Positions 1 through 9,036 of a stretch of DNA of 64,000 bases are shown in pieces. The stretch covers positions 5,580,001 through 5,644,000 of the forward strand of contig NZ_CP029343.1 in NCBI RefSeq assembly GCF_003143515.1. Reading direction: 5' to 3'. Position 1 is the first letter of the stretch; each line of letters begins with the position of its first letter. Made by a program: the position numbers and the translations under genes. The notes under the pieces were generated by a model. The model ran no database searches. It worked only from the letters and a program-made list of their open reading frames with translations, and was not told the DNA's origin. This DNA is from Massilia oculi (GTDB lineage Bacteria > Pseudomonadota > Gammaproteobacteria > Burkholderiales > Burkholderiaceae_D).

Positions 1-234
1 CCAAGCCCGAAGGCCGACCCGGAGGCCCAGCGCATCGCCTCGCTGACGGCGCGCGAACGCGAGGTGATCGGCATGATCGTGCAGGGCAAGGGCGCCCTGA
101 ACAAGGACCTGGCCGAACGCGCTTTCATCTCGGAGCGCACGCTGCGTAATCATCTGACCACGATCTACCAGAAGCTCGACGTGGCGAATCGCCTCGAGCT
201 GTACGTCTACGCTACAAAGCACGGTCTGTCCTGA
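1..234 (+). CDS. LuxR/FixJ-type response regulator, C-terminal part
   Basis: The reading frame is open from the window edge to TGA at 232-234, so only the last 77 residues are visible. They form a GerE/LuxR helix-turn-helix: SLTAREREVIGMIVQGKG, then the recognition segment ISERTLRNHLTTIYQKL and a leucine-rich tail. This layout is typical of the output domain of NarL/FixJ two-component regulators; the receiver domain would lie upstream of the window. It is a DNA-binding transcription factor. It sits directly before the Flp pilus locus on the same strand and faces a perfect palindrome at 299-320, so it may control the pilus genes; that link is inference. Confidence 0.85.
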   Translation, partial: PSPKADPEAQRIASLTAREREVIGMIVQGKGALNKDLAERAFISERTLRNHLTTIYQKLDVANRLELYVYATKHGLS

Positions 235-298
235 CCGTCACTCCGCCGGTTCCCTCCCGGACCGCGGCATCCCCCTTGTCATCCCCCTCCCACACGGC

Positions 299-320
299 GT
301 CTAGGACATATGTCCTAGAC
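299..320. promoter_or_regulatory. Perfect 22-bp palindrome upstream of the Flp locus
   Basis: Half-site GTCTAGGACAT is followed immediately by its exact reverse complement, giving a perfect dyad without spacer. It lies 130 bp upstream of the small gene at 451 and 65 bp downstream of the LuxR-type regulator gene. It is a good candidate operator for a dimeric regulator such as that neighbour. It lacks a T-run, so it is not an intrinsic terminator. Confidence 0.45.
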
Positions 321-363
321 CGCCACGGCAAGAAGTCCCCCTCAAAAAGGTAGTTTTGACGGA

Positions 364-379
364 TGGCAACGAAAGTGCC
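364..379 (+). promoter_or_regulatory. Possible sigma-54-type promoter of the Flp locus
   Basis: TGGCAACGAAAGTGCC shows the GG-N10-GC spacing of -24/-12 promoters, with a TGGCA upstream element. It lies 44 bp downstream of the 22-bp palindrome and 72 bp before the next start codon. GG-N10-GC is frequent by chance in GC-rich DNA and the -12 element lacks the full TTGC, so this is weak. No good sigma-70 pair was seen in the same gap. Confidence 0.2.
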
Positions 380-450
380 GATCCGTATGATTCAACTCAT
401 GCGCTGCGTTTCGTTTCATGCGGAACGGCGGCAAGAGGACAGGAGCGAAT

Positions 451-585
451 GTGTACGACAAGGAAGATAACCCGGAGCAGCATTACGAAAGAAGCGGCAA
501 CCCGGCGATGTCGTACCTGGTCCTGAGCGTCCTGCTCGCAGTCGTCTGCTTCATTGCGGCATTGGCCGTGTGGACGAGCGCATAA
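451..585 (+). CDS. Small single-span membrane protein before flp
   Basis: A 44-residue protein starting at GTG 451, five bases after AGGAG (441-445), and ending at TAA 583-585. The first 20 residues are polar and charged; residues about 21-42 form one hydrophobic helix ending in WTSA. I do not recognise a family. It is the first gene after the putative regulatory gap and 36 bp before the pilin gene, so it may be cotranscribed with flp. An overlapping ATG at 449 opens a different frame that closes after 26 codons and lacks a membrane segment, which supports the GTG start. Confidence 0.55.
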   Translation: MYDKEDNPEQHYERSGNPAMSYLVLSVLLAVVCFIAALAVWTSA

Positions 586-621
586 AAGCCCAACTCATTC
601 ATATCACTGAAAGGAACTACC

Positions 622-804
622 ATGAACTTCATCGCCAACCTGATCAAAGAAGAAGACGGCGTCACCGCGATCGAGTACGCACTGATCGCCTCGCTGATCG
701 CCGGCGTCATCATTGCCGCAGTCAGCCTGCTGGGTGGCAACATCAGCACCCTGTTCAATACCCTGGCGGACCGCATTAAGGCCAAGACCCCGACCACCGC
801 TTAA
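622..804 (+). CDS. flp: Flp-type (type IVb) major pilin
   Basis: A 60-residue prepilin of the Flp/Fap family. A short polar leader ending in EEDG is followed by VTAIEYALIASLIAGVIIAA, the conserved type IVb motif with Glu at +5 and Tyr at +6 after the cleavage glycine. Processing by the prepilin peptidase encoded just downstream would expose the hydrophobic helix that packs in the pilus core. The ribosome site AAAGGAA (609-615) precedes the ATG. A strong terminator follows at 841-872, so the abundant pilin can be transcribed apart from the assembly genes. Function in the family: adherence and surface-attached growth. Confidence 0.95.
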   Translation: MNFIANLIKEEDGVTAIEYALIASLIAGVIIAAVSLLGGNISTLFNTLADRIKAKTPTTA

Positions 805-840
805 TACCTGGCGCTACGGCCGCCCTCGGGTGACCACTGT

Positions 841-872
841 CCGGCACTAGATTTTCGTGCCGGATTTTTTTT
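841..872 (+). terminator. Intrinsic terminator after flp
   Basis: CCGGCAC (841-847) pairs with GTGCCGG (857-863), followed by a run of eight T. It separates pilin transcription from the downstream assembly genes, and read-through would allow lower expression of those genes. Confidence 0.9.
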
Positions 873-886
873 GACCGGAGCCCAAC

Positions 887-1474
887 TTGACAAGCCTGCC
901 ACATCTGCTGCCGCTCTTGATTCTGCTAGCCCTGCTCGGCGCCGCCGTCTGGCACGACGTGCGCGTGCGCCGCATCCCGAATGCCGTCGTGTTCCCCGGC
1001 ATGCTCGCGGCTTTCGCGCTGCACGCGATGCTGCCGGCCGGGCAGGGCCTGTTCGCTCCGCAGATGGGCGGCCTGGGCCTGCTGCAGTCGCTGGGCGGTT
1101 GGGGCCTGGGCCTGGCGCTGCTGCTGCCGATGTACGCGCTGCGCCTGATGGGCGCCGGCGACGTCAAGCTGCTGGCGATGGTGGGCGCCTTCGTCGGCGC
1201 CGGCCAGATCCTGACGGTCGGCCTGATCACCCTGGCGGCCGGCGGCGTGCTGGCGCTGGCCTTCGCCGCCTGGCAAGGCCAGCTGCGCCGCCTGGTGGGC
1301 AACGCCTGGCATATGGCGCTGCACAGCGCCTACTCGGCTCTGGCCGGCAGCATCGCCGCACCGGTGACGCCGCCCGAGGCGGCCAGCGGCCGCCTGCCGT
1401 ACGCGGTGGCGATCGCCGCCGCCACCGTCGGCTGCGTGCTGTGGATTGGCGTGCATGGGGAGTTGCCGCTGTGA
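887..1474 (+). CDS. cpaA: Prepilin peptidase CpaA/TadV
   Basis: A 195-residue inner-membrane aspartic protease of the A24 family. It cleaves the Flp leader. The two catalytic aspartates are visible in WHDVRVRRIPN (about residue 24) and in the GxGD-type motif MGAGDVKLLA (about residue 89). Several hydrophobic helices span the rest. The N-terminal methyltransferase domain of PilD-type enzymes is absent, as usual for TadV. The start is TTG 887, seven bases after the GGAG at 877-880; there is no ATG nearby in frame. The stop overlaps the GTG of the next gene, so the two are translationally coupled. Confidence 0.9.
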   Translation: MTSLPHLLPLLILLALLGAAVWHDVRVRRIPNAVVFPGMLAAFALHAMLPAGQGLFAPQMGGLGLLQSLGGWGLGLALLLPMYALRLMGAGDVKLLAMVGAFVGAGQILTVGLITLAAGGVLALAFAAWQGQLRRLVGNAWHMALHSAYSALAGSIAAPVTPPEAASGRLPYAVAIAAATVGCVLWIGVHGELPL

Positions 1475-2838
1475 GCCAAATCTCGAGCAAGGCCCTGCCG
1501 GCCCCGGCGGACGCCCGTGCGCCGCGCACCGTGGAAGATACCGGCCTGCCGTTCCTGTTCCTGGCCGAACTGATCTCGAAAGTGCTGTTCCAGCGCGGCC
1601 AGCTGCGCCTGGCCGAACTGGCCAGCCACCTGAAGCTGAACGTCAGCGTCATCGATCCGCTGGTCGCCTTCCTGCGCGCCGAGAAGCTGTGCGAGATCGC
1701 GCGGGTGGGAAACAGCGGCACCGACGCCGACCTGTCGTACATCCTGACCGACGCCGGCCGCGCGCGCGCCGCCAACGCGGTCGCCCGCAACGCCTATGCG
1801 GGACCGGCGCCGGTGACCCTGGCGGCCTACACCGCCCAGGTGAAAGCGCAGAGCGTGGCGGCGATGCAGGTGACGCGCGGCGCGATGGCGGCGGCCTTCG
1901 ACGGCGTCGTGGCCAACCCGCTGGTGCTGGACCAGCTGGGCGCAGCGATGAATTCGGGCCGCGCGATTTTCTTGCACGGGCTGGCCGGCAGCGGCAAGAC
2001 CTATCTGGCCGAGCGCCTGCGCGACCTGCTGGTCGGCACGGTCTCGGTGCCTTACGCCCTGATGGTGGACGGCGAGGTGATTCCCTTCTTCGACGCCGTG
2101 CAGCACGTGGCGGCGGACGAAGGCGTAGCGACCGGCCTTGGGCTGGATCGCGGCAGCGCGCCCGACGCGCGCTGGGTGCGCGGCGTGCGCCGTCCGGCGG
2201 CGCTGGCCGGCGGCGAGCTGACCCTGGACATGCTGGACCTGCGCTTCGACCCGCACACCCGCCTGTACCAGGCGCCGCCGCACCTGAAGTCGAACAACGG
2301 CATCTTCATCATCGACGACCTGGGGCGCCAGCGTTGCACCCCGGAAGCCCTGATGAACCGCTGGATCGTGCCGATGGACCGCAGCGTCGATTACCTGACC
2401 CTGCACACCGGCCACAGCTTCCAGATTCCGTTCGACGTGATCGTCGTGTTCTCGTCGAACTTCGTGCCGCAGCGCCTGTCGGACGGCGCATTCCTGCGCC
2501 GCCTGGGCTACAAGATCGAGGTGCCGCCAGCGTCGCTTGACGAATACGCGACCCTGTTCCGCCAGGCCTGCGCCTCGGCCGGCGTGGCCTTCGATGGCGC
2601 TGCCTTCGACTACCTGCTGGCGCGCCACGGTGAGCGCAAGGTGCCGCTGCTGGCCTGCTACCCGCGCGACCTGGTGCGCCAGTTGCGCGACCTGGCGCGC
2701 TACGAGGAACGCGTCCCCATACTCAATCGCCAGACCCTCGACTGGGCCTGGGATAACTATTTCGCCGCCGGCGCCGCCGGCCGCCCCTTGGAGCTTGAGC
2801 GCCGCGAACGCGGCGCCGTGGAGTACAACAATGCGTAA
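1471..2838 (+). CDS. AAA+ ATPase with N-terminal winged-helix-like region, Tad-locus associated
   Basis: A 455-residue cytoplasmic ATPase starting at GTG 1471, which overlaps the cpaA stop. Residues about 25-110 look like a winged-helix module (alternating helices, then SYILTDAGRARA). The AAA core has Walker A GLAGSGKT near residue 170, Walker B GIFIIDDLG near 277 and a sensor-1-like VVFSSNF near 330, and ends in a helical lid. It is not CpaF or CpaE, both of which are encoded separately. Position inside the Tad operon suggests a role in pilus regulation or assembly; its substrate is unknown. The 3' end overlaps the cpaB start by 8 bases. Confidence 0.75.
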   Translation: MSQISSKALPAPADARAPRTVEDTGLPFLFLAELISKVLFQRGQLRLAELASHLKLNVSVIDPLVAFLRAEKLCEIARVGNSGTDADLSYILTDAGRARAANAVARNAYAGPAPVTLAAYTAQVKAQSVAAMQVTRGAMAAAFDGVVANPLVLDQLGAAMNSGRAIFLHGLAGSGKTYLAERLRDLLVGTVSVPYALMVDGEVIPFFDAVQHVAADEGVATGLGLDRGSAPDARWVRGVRRPAALAGGELTLDMLDLRFDPHTRLYQAPPHLKSNNGIFIIDDLGRQRCTPEALMNRWIVPMDRSVDYLTLHTGHSFQIPFDVIVVFSSNFVPQRLSDGAFLRRLGYKIEVPPASLDEYATLFRQACASAGVAFDGAAFDYLLARHGERKVPLLACYPRDLVRQLRDLARYEERVPILNRQTLDWAWDNYFAAGAAGRPLELERRERGAVEYNNA

Positions 2839-3691
2839 ATCTGTGACAAGTTCGCGAGCCTTCCTGATCATCGGCGTGGCCATGGCGCTCGCGCTGGGCG
2901 CGGTCGTGATGGCCGCCAAGTGGATGGGTGAGCAAGGCCCGTCGGGCACCCGCGTGGTGGTGGCGGTCGCCAACATCAACCAGGGTGCGCGCCTGGCGCC
3001 CACCAGCCTGCAGCTGGCCGACTGGCCGGCGACCTCGGTGCCGCCCGGCGCGATCCTTGATCCCAAGTCTCTCGAAGGCCGCGTCGCACGCACCGAAATC
3101 CTGGTCGGCGAGCCTGTCACCGAATCGAAACTGGCGCCGAAGGGCACGCTGGGCGGCCTGTCGGCCGTGGTCAGCGCCGGCAAGCGCGCGATGACGGTGC
3201 GCGTCAACGACGTGGTCGGCGTGGCCGGCTTCGCGCTGCCCGGCAACTACGTCGACATCCTGGTCAACCTGCAGGCCACCGGCAGCGACCTGGCCGCCTC
3301 GCCATCGATCTCGAAGATCGTGCTGGAACGGATCCTGGTGCTGGCCGTGGCCCAGGAATCGACGGTCGACGACAGCAAGCCGCGCGTCGTGAACGCAGTC
3401 ACCCTGGAGCTGACCCCGGACCAGGTGGAAAAACTCGACCTGGCGCGGTCGATCGGCGAACTGTCGCTGGTGCTGCGCAACCAGGTCGACCCGCAGCCGG
3501 CGGCCACCAACGGCGCCACCCGCGAGTCGGTGCTGGGCCTGCCCGAGCGCAGCCAGGCGCCTGCGGTAGCCCACGAACCTGTCCATGATCCGGCGCCCCG
3601 TGCTGCTGCTCCGGTGCGCCAGAGCGCCGCGCCACGCAACGACGGTGTGCTCGTCATCCGCGGCCTGGACGCCGCTTCGCAAAGCTTTTAA
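2831..3691 (+). CDS. cpaB: Flp pilus assembly protein CpaB/RcpC
   Basis: A 286-residue protein of the CpaB/RcpC family. An N-terminal membrane anchor (residues about 10-30) is followed by a SAF-like domain beginning VVVAVANINQGARLAP, and then the RcpC region (NYVDILVNLQA, VLERILVLAVAQ). The C-terminal 60 residues are proline- and alanine-rich. In the family it acts in the periplasm next to the secretin. ATG 2831 overlaps the end of the ATPase gene (coupled translation). It is followed 12 bp later by cpaC. Confidence 0.9.
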   Translation: MRKSVTSSRAFLIIGVAMALALGAVVMAAKWMGEQGPSGTRVVVAVANINQGARLAPTSLQLADWPATSVPPGAILDPKSLEGRVARTEILVGEPVTESKLAPKGTLGGLSAVVSAGKRAMTVRVNDVVGVAGFALPGNYVDILVNLQATGSDLAASPSISKIVLERILVLAVAQESTVDDSKPRVVNAVTLELTPDQVEKLDLARSIGELSLVLRNQVDPQPAATNGATRESVLGLPERSQAPAVAHEPVHDPAPRAAAPVRQSAAPRNDGVLVIRGLDAASQSF

Positions 3692-3703
3692 TCGAGATCT
3701 GCC

Positions 3704-5161
3704 ATGAACCAATCGTTCAACAAGACCCTGCTGGCTTCGAGCCTGACCCTGGCGCTGGCCATGCAGGCCGGCCTGGCATCCGCCGCTGACTGCATCGACC
3801 TGCGCAGCGACGCCGCTCCGCGCCTGGAACTGGTGCGCGGCAAGTCGGTCATCAAACGCTTCTGCACGCCGGCCAGCCAGGTCACGGTGGGCGACCCGAA
3901 GGTCGCCAACGTGGTGGTCCCGAACTCCGGTGAAGTGGTGATCGTGGCGCGCAGCGTCGGCACGACGAACCTGATCGTGTCCGGCCGCGACAAGCGGTCG
4001 ACCGTGATCGACATCGCCGTCGGCCTCGATACCTTGGCCCTGCGCAGCCAGTTCGACACGCTGTTCCCGCAAGAGAAGGATGTGCGCATCGGCAGCAGCG
4101 GCAATGCCCTGATCCTGTCGGGCATGGTGAGCGACGCCGCCGTCGCCAGCCAGCTGGTGGAGCTGGCGACCGCCTTCCAGGCCGCCGCTGCGCCGTCCGG
4201 CACCGACGCAGGCGCCGGCGTTGGTGCTGCCGCAGGCAGCCCGTCGCCGTCCGGCGTCGGCGCTCCCCCGGCGGCGGCAGGCGGCGCATCGACCGCGTCC
4301 ACCGGCGCCAAGGTGCTCAATATGCTGTCGATCGCCGCCCCGCAGCAGGTCATGCTCGAAGTGAAGATCGCCGAGGTGTCGAAGTCGCTGGTCGACCAGC
4401 TGGGCGCCAAGGCCGGCTACACCAAGACCAATGGCAGCTGGACCTACGGCGTGGTTTCGAGCCTGCTGAGCGGCGGCGCCGGTTCGATCGGCGGCGTCGG
4501 CACCGGCATCAAGGAACTGACGATCGACGGCGAGAAGCGCGACGGCCTGGTCAAGATCCTGGCCGAGCCGAACGTGATGGCCGTCAGCGGCCAGGAAGCG
4601 AGCTTCCTCGCCGGCGGCAAGATCTTCATCCCGGTCGCCCAGTCGTCCGGCGGCGGCACGCCGACCATCACGCTCGAAGAGAAGGAATATGGTGTCGCCG
4701 TGAAGTTCACGCCGACCGTCCTGGCCGGTGGCCGCATCAACCTGCGCGTAGCGCCGGAAGTATCGGAACTGAACCGCGAAGGCATCGGCATCTCGGCGGG
4801 CGGCAGCGGCAACGCGAGCGCGATCCTGCCGTCGTTCACCACCCGCCGCGCGTCGACCACGGTGCAGCTGCTGGACGGCCAGAGCTTCGCCATCGGTGGC
4901 CTGATCCGCAATAACGTGACCAGCAATATCAAGCGCTTCCCCTTCCTGGGCGAAGTCCCGGTGCTGGGCACGCTGTTTCGCAGCAGCGACTTCCAGAACG
5001 ACCGCACCGAGCTGGTGTTCATCGTGACGCCGCGCCTGGCCAAGCCGATGGAAGCCGTGCCGGCGCTGCCGACCGACCACTACGTGCAGCCGAGCCGCAC
5101 CGAGTTCCTGCTCGGCGGCCAGCATGAAGGCAAGCGCGCGACTGCCACTTCGAAGGAATGA
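3704..5161 (+). CDS. cpaC: Flp pilus secretin CpaC/RcpA
   Basis: A 485-residue outer-membrane secretin. Signal peptide ending ASA (residues 1-27); pilus-secretin N-terminal domain with LELVRGKSVIKRF and VTVGDPKVANVVV; a long Gly/Ala/Ser/Pro linker at about residues 160-203; then the bacterial secretin domain ending in the conserved stretch QSFAIGGLIRNNV ... PFLGEVPVLGTLFRS ... TELVFIVTPRL. It multimerises into the channel through which the Flp pilus leaves the cell. The low-complexity linker is longer than I expect for the family but is in frame. Confidence 0.93.
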   Translation: MNQSFNKTLLASSLTLALAMQAGLASAADCIDLRSDAAPRLELVRGKSVIKRFCTPASQVTVGDPKVANVVVPNSGEVVIVARSVGTTNLIVSGRDKRSTVIDIAVGLDTLALRSQFDTLFPQEKDVRIGSSGNALILSGMVSDAAVASQLVELATAFQAAAAPSGTDAGAGVGAAAGSPSPSGVGAPPAAAGGASTASTGAKVLNMLSIAAPQQVMLEVKIAEVSKSLVDQLGAKAGYTKTNGSWTYGVVSSLLSGGAGSIGGVGTGIKELTIDGEKRDGLVKILAEPNVMAVSGQEASFLAGGKIFIPVAQSSGGGTPTITLEEKEYGVAVKFTPTVLAGGRINLRVAPEVSELNREGIGISAGGSGNASAILPSFTTRRASTTVQLLDGQSFAIGGLIRNNVTSNIKRFPFLGEVPVLGTLFRSSDFQNDRTELVFIVTPRLAKPMEAVPALPTDHYVQPSRTEFLLGGQHEGKRATATSKE

Positions 5162-5163
5162 CC

Positions 5164-5406
5164 ATGAAAACCATCCTGTGCGCCAGCCTGCTGGCTTCCC
5201 TGGGCATCCTGGCCGGTTGCGCCACCGACGGCCCGGCCACCAATGGCGACAGCGTGCGCGCGATGATCGCCAGCCAGGCCATGCCGCCGCAGCCGCGCGT
5301 GGAGCGGGGCAGCGACGCCCGCGCCGCCGTCGCGGCCTATGCCAATTACCAGAACTCGTACGTGACGCCGACCTCGCAGGGCGACGCCAGCGCCTTCGGT
5401 AAATAA
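5164..5406 (+). CDS. Short Tad-locus lipoprotein
   Basis: An 80-residue lipoprotein: the signal peptide MKTILCASLLASLGILAGC ends in a lipobox with Cys at residue 19, and is followed by a short polar mature part (SVRAMIASQAMPPQP, AAVAAYANYQNSYV). An ATG at 5158 overlaps the cpaC stop, but GAAGGA directly abuts it, so ATG 5164 has the better spacing. It occupies the position where CpaD lipoproteins are found in other Tad loci but is much shorter and shows no clear CpaD domain. It may be a minimal pilotin or secretin-associated lipoprotein; that is inference. Confidence 0.75.
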   Translation: MKTILCASLLASLGILAGCATDGPATNGDSVRAMIASQAMPPQPRVERGSDARAAVAAYANYQNSYVTPTSQGDASAFGK

Positions 5407-5423
5407 GAGAGCAGAGAGCCAGC

Positions 5424-6602
5424 ATGAAGATCGCAGTCCTTTCGCGCGACGAGCGCCACCTGATCGAACTGTCGCGCCAGTTGCGCGCGCGGCCGGGCAG
5501 CGACGAAGTCGACATGATCGCCGGCACCGCCGCGCGCCTGTCGACCATGGCCGACGAGGCCGTGCCCGACCTTCTGATCGTCGATGCGCCGCGCGCCGAC
5601 GAAGGGGAGCTCGACCAGCTGGAGCGCCTGGGCCACCTGTTCCCGCGCATGGCCTTCATCGTGCTGTCCGAAGACCAGTCGCAGGACTTCCTGCTGCGCG
5701 CGATGCGTGCCGGCGTGCGCGAAGTGCTGGCGGCGCGTCCGCTGCCCGCCGACCTGGTCGCGGCGGTCGACCACGTGGCCGAGAAGCTCGGCAGTCAGGG
5801 CGCGGCCCAGGGCCGGGTGCTGGCCTTCATTTCGTGCAAGGGCGGCAGCGGCTCGACCTTCCTGGCCACCAACCTGGCCTATGCCCTGAGCGCCGGCGGC
5901 GCCAAGCGGGTGGCGCTGATCGACATGAACCTGCAGTTCGGCGACGCCTCGCTGTTCGTCTCGGACAGCAAGCCGCTGGCCACGCTATCCGATGTCGCGA
6001 CCCAGATCCACCGCCTGGACCCGTCCTTCCTGTCCTCGAGCATGGTGAGTGTGACGCCGAATTTCAGCGTCCTGGCCGCGCCGTCCGACCCGGCCCACGC
6101 CAGCGACGTCAAGCCCGAGCACATCGACGCCATCATCAAGCTGGCGCGCCGCCAGTACGATTTCGTCGTGCTCGACGTCGGCCGCAGCCTGGACCCGGTC
6201 AGCATCCGCGCGCTGGACCATGCCGACACCATCTACCCGGTGCTGCAGACCACCTTGCCCTACATCCGCGACGGCAAGCGCCTGTTGACCGTGTTCCGCA
6301 ACCTGGAATACGGCAACGACAAGGTCGAGCTGATCGTCAACCGCCACGACAACAACAGCGACATCCGGCTGAAGGACCTCGAGGAGGCGTTCGACACGAC
6401 CCACCTGCGCACGATGCCGAACCACTACGACGCCGCCGCCAAGTCGGTCAACCAGGGCGTGCCGGTCACGCGCCTGGCGCCGGACAGCCAGCTGAGCATG
6501 GCCTTGATGACCATGGCGCGCGGCCTGACCGGCGAAGCCGAGCCGGTGCAGGGCGCGGGCCTGATGGCGCGCCTGTTCAAACGCAGGAAGAGCGACGTCT
6601 GA
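5424..6602 (+). CDS. cpaE: Pilus localisation ATPase CpaE/TadZ
   Basis: A 392-residue protein with an N-terminal receiver-like domain (residues about 1-115, without a convincing phospho-acceptor set) and a C-terminal MinD/ParA-type ATPase. The deviant Walker A is SCKGGSGSTFLATNLAYAL near residue 137, and the switch region contains RQYDFVVLDVGRSLD. TadZ-type proteins place the pilus machine at the cell pole. It has its own ribosome site and is followed 28 bp later by cpaF. Confidence 0.93.
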   Translation: MKIAVLSRDERHLIELSRQLRARPGSDEVDMIAGTAARLSTMADEAVPDLLIVDAPRADEGELDQLERLGHLFPRMAFIVLSEDQSQDFLLRAMRAGVREVLAARPLPADLVAAVDHVAEKLGSQGAAQGRVLAFISCKGGSGSTFLATNLAYALSAGGAKRVALIDMNLQFGDASLFVSDSKPLATLSDVATQIHRLDPSFLSSSMVSVTPNFSVLAAPSDPAHASDVKPEHIDAIIKLARRQYDFVVLDVGRSLDPVSIRALDHADTIYPVLQTTLPYIRDGKRLLTVFRNLEYGNDKVELIVNRHDNNSDIRLKDLEEAFDTTHLRTMPNHYDAAAKSVNQGVPVTRLAPDSQLSMALMTMARGLTGEAEPVQGAGLMARLFKRRKSDV

Positions 6603-6630
6603 CCGGCGTCCGAGATAGAGAACAACCGAG

Positions 6631-8019
6631 ATGAACATGATGCCCCCATCCTCCCTGCGTGAACGCCTGGCCAGCATGAACGGCGGCGCCAGCACCGGCG
6701 TTGGCTCCGGCGCCGTCGCGCGTCCGGTCGCCCAGCGCGGCGGCCCGATCGACAACCGCGCCTACCACCAGCTCAAGGCCCGCATCCACGAGGCGCTGCT
6801 CGACCGCGTCGACCTGGAGAGCATGCAGCGCCTGAACCAGGACCAGATCCGCCAGGAGCTGCGCCTGCTGGTCGAGCGCCTGCTCGAAGAAGAGATGGTG
6901 GTCATCAACGACGCCGAGCGCAAGACGCTGACGCGCGACATCCAGAACGAGATGCTCGGCTTCGGCCCGCTGGAGCCGCTGCTGGCCGATCCGAGCGTGT
7001 CGGACATCCTGGTCAACACCCACAAGCAGGTCTACGTCGAGCGCCGCGGCAAGCTGGAACTGACCGACGTCACCTTCACCGACGACGCCCACCTGATGAA
7101 GATCATCGACAAGATCGTCTCGCGCGTGGGCCGCCGCATCGACGAATCGAGCCCGATGGTCGACGCGCGCCTGCCGGACGGCTCGCGCGTGAACGCGATC
7201 ATCCCGCCGCTGGCGATCGATGGCCCCGTGATGTCGATCCGCCGCTTCTCCGCCGATCCGCTGCGCCTGGCCGACCTGGTCTCCTACGGCAGCATGACGG
7301 CCGACATGGCCGAGGTGCTGCAGGGGCTGGGCAAGGCCAAGGTCAATATCCTGATCTCGGGCGGCACCGGCAGCGGCAAGACCACCATGCTCAACGTGAT
7401 CTCGGGCTTCATCAGCCACAGCGAACGCGTGGTGACGGTGGAAGACGCGGCCGAGCTGCAGCTGCAGCAGCCGCACGTGGTGCGCCTGGAAACGCGTCCC
7501 GCGAATATCGAGGGCAAGGGCGAGGTGAGCCAGCGCGCGCTGGTCAAGAACGCGCTGCGGATGCGCCCCGACCGCATCATCCTGGGCGAGGTGCGCGGTG
7601 AAGAGGCGATGGACATGCTGGGCGCCATGAACACGGGCCACGAAGGCTCGATGGCGACCATCCACGCCAACACTCCGCGCGACGCCCTGACGCGCCTGGA
7701 AAACATGATCAGCATGGCGGCGCCGAACCTGCCGCCGAAGGCCATGCGCCAGCAGATCGCATCCGCGGTCGGCGTCGTTGTCCAGGTCTCGCGCCTGACC
7801 GACGGCAAGCGCAAGGTCCTGTCGATCTCGGAAGTGACGGGGATGGAAGGGGAGGTGATCACGATGCAGGAGATCTTCACCTTCCGCCAGACCGGCGTGG
7901 CCGACGACGGCGCCGTGATCGGACAATCGAGCGCCACCGGCGTGCGCCCGCATTTCGCCGAGCGCCTGCGCACCTTCGGCGTGAACCTGGCGCCCCACAT
8001 CTTCGAGCCGCGCTTCTGA
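6631..8019 (+). CDS. cpaF: Pilus assembly/retraction ATPase CpaF/TadA
   Basis: A 462-residue secretion ATPase of the GspE/VirB11 superfamily. Walker [15 protein letters not shown] lies near residue 243, the Asp/His boxes follow, and [16 protein letters not shown] forms Walker B, with [13 protein letters not shown] after it. Residues 1-45 are a variable basic/Gly-rich leader. It powers Flp polymerisation from the cytoplasm, working with the membrane platform encoded by the next two genes. Confidence 0.95.
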   Translation: MNMMPPSSLRERLASMNGGASTGVGSGAVARPVAQRGGPIDNRAYHQLKARIHEALLDRVDLESMQRLNQDQIRQELRLLVERLLEEEMVVINDAERKTLTRDIQNEMLGFGPLEPLLADPSVSDILVNTHKQVYVERRGKLELTDVTFTDDAHLMKIIDKIVSRVGRRIDESSPMVDARLPDGSRVNAIIPPLAIDGPVMSIRRFSADPLRLADLVSYGSMTADMAEVLQGLGKAKVNILISGGTGSGKTTMLNVISGFISHSERVVTVEDAAELQLQQPHVVRLETRPANIEGKGEVSQRALVKNALRMRPDRIILGEVRGEEAMDMLGAMNTGHEGSMATIHANTPRDALTRLENMISMAAPNLPPKAMRQQIASAVGVVVQVSRLTDGKRKVLSISEVTGMEGEVITMQEIFTFRQTGVADDGAVIGQSSATGVRPHFAERLRTFGVNLAPHIFEPRF

Positions 8020-8040
8020 GCGCGCCTTTCGAAAGCCGAT

Positions 8041-9015
8041 ATGGACACCACCTTCATCCTGTTCATCCTGATGCTGTTCGCGGCCGTCATGCTCCTGGTC
8101 TGGGGCGTGTACGCCGCCTGGCAGGCCAGCCGCGATCCCGAGGCCGAGCGCGTCGCCCGCCGCCTGCGCAGCGTCATCAAGAGCGACACCCGCCAGGAAG
8201 ACGTCACCATCACCAAGGATCGCCGGCTGTCCGACAACCCCGATCTCGAACCGCTGCTGCGCCGCCTGCCGCTGGTGCTCCGCTTCGACCGCATGCTGGT
8301 ACAGGCCGGCAGCGCCCAGCTGGTGGCCTCGCTGCTGGCGGTGTGTGCGGCCTGCTTTGGCGCCGGCCTGGTGGCCGCACTGGCGCTGCGCCTGCCGTTG
8401 CCCGCGGTGCTGGGCTGCGCTGTTGGAGCGGCCGGCCTGCCGCTGTTGCGCCTGCTGCGCGCGCGCGACCAGCGCATGGTGCGCTTCGAGCGCCAGCTGC
8501 CCGAGGCGCTTGACATGATGGGCCGCGCGATGCGCGCCGGCCATGCCTTCCCGACCGCGCTCAAGCTGGTGGCCGACGAAGTAGCGGCGCCGCTGGGCGA
8601 GGAATTCAAGACCGCCTTCGACGAAGTGAACTTCGGCGTTTCGATGGCCGATGCACTGAACAACCTGGCGCAGCGCGTGCCGAGCATGGACTTGCAATAC
8701 TTCGTGGTCGCGGTGCTGATCCAGCGCGAGAGCGGCGGCAACCTGACCGAGCTGCTGACCTCGATCTCGGGCATCGTGCGCGACCGCCAGAAGCTGGCCG
8801 GCCAGGTGCGCGTGCTGTCGGCCGAAGGGCGGATCTCGGCCTGGGTGCTGTGCCTGCTGCCGTTCGGCGCCGGCATCATGATGTACGCGGTCAATCCGGA
8901 AACGATGGGCGTGCTGGTGAACGATCCGGTGGGGCGCCAGCTGACAGGCGCGGCGCTGGGCATGATGGCTTTCGGCGTGCTGGCGATCCGCAAGATCGTG
9001 CGCATCCGCATGTAA
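8041..9015 (+). CDS. tadB: Tad platform protein TadB
   Basis: A 324-residue inner-membrane protein with a T2SSF (GspF) domain. An N-terminal helix covers residues about 5-27, paired hydrophobic segments about 97-142 and two C-terminal helices about 265-322. The conserved cytoplasmic stretch [20 protein letters not shown] starts the T2SSF domain. It forms half of the platform that couples CpaF to the pilus. Confidence 0.92.
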   Translation: MDTTFILFILMLFAAVMLLVWGVYAAWQASRDPEAERVARRLRSVIKSDTRQEDVTITKDRRLSDNPDLEPLLRRLPLVLRFDRMLVQAGSAQLVASLLAVCAACFGAGLVAALALRLPLPAVLGCAVGAAGLPLLRLLRARDQRMVRFERQLPEALDMMGRAMRAGHAFPTALKLVADEVAAPLGEEFKTAFDEVNFGVSMADALNNLAQRVPSMDLQYFVVAVLIQRESGGNLTELLTSISGIVRDRQKLAGQVRVLSAEGRISAWVLCLLPFGAGIMMYAVNPETMGVLVNDPVGRQLTGAALGMMAFGVLAIRKIVRIRM

Positions 9016-9036
9016 GAACTTTCAGGATTCAAGAAA

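Noticed and set aside
5164..5406. CpaD
   Set aside because: Right place and a lipobox, but at 80 residues it is far too short and has no visible CpaD domain.
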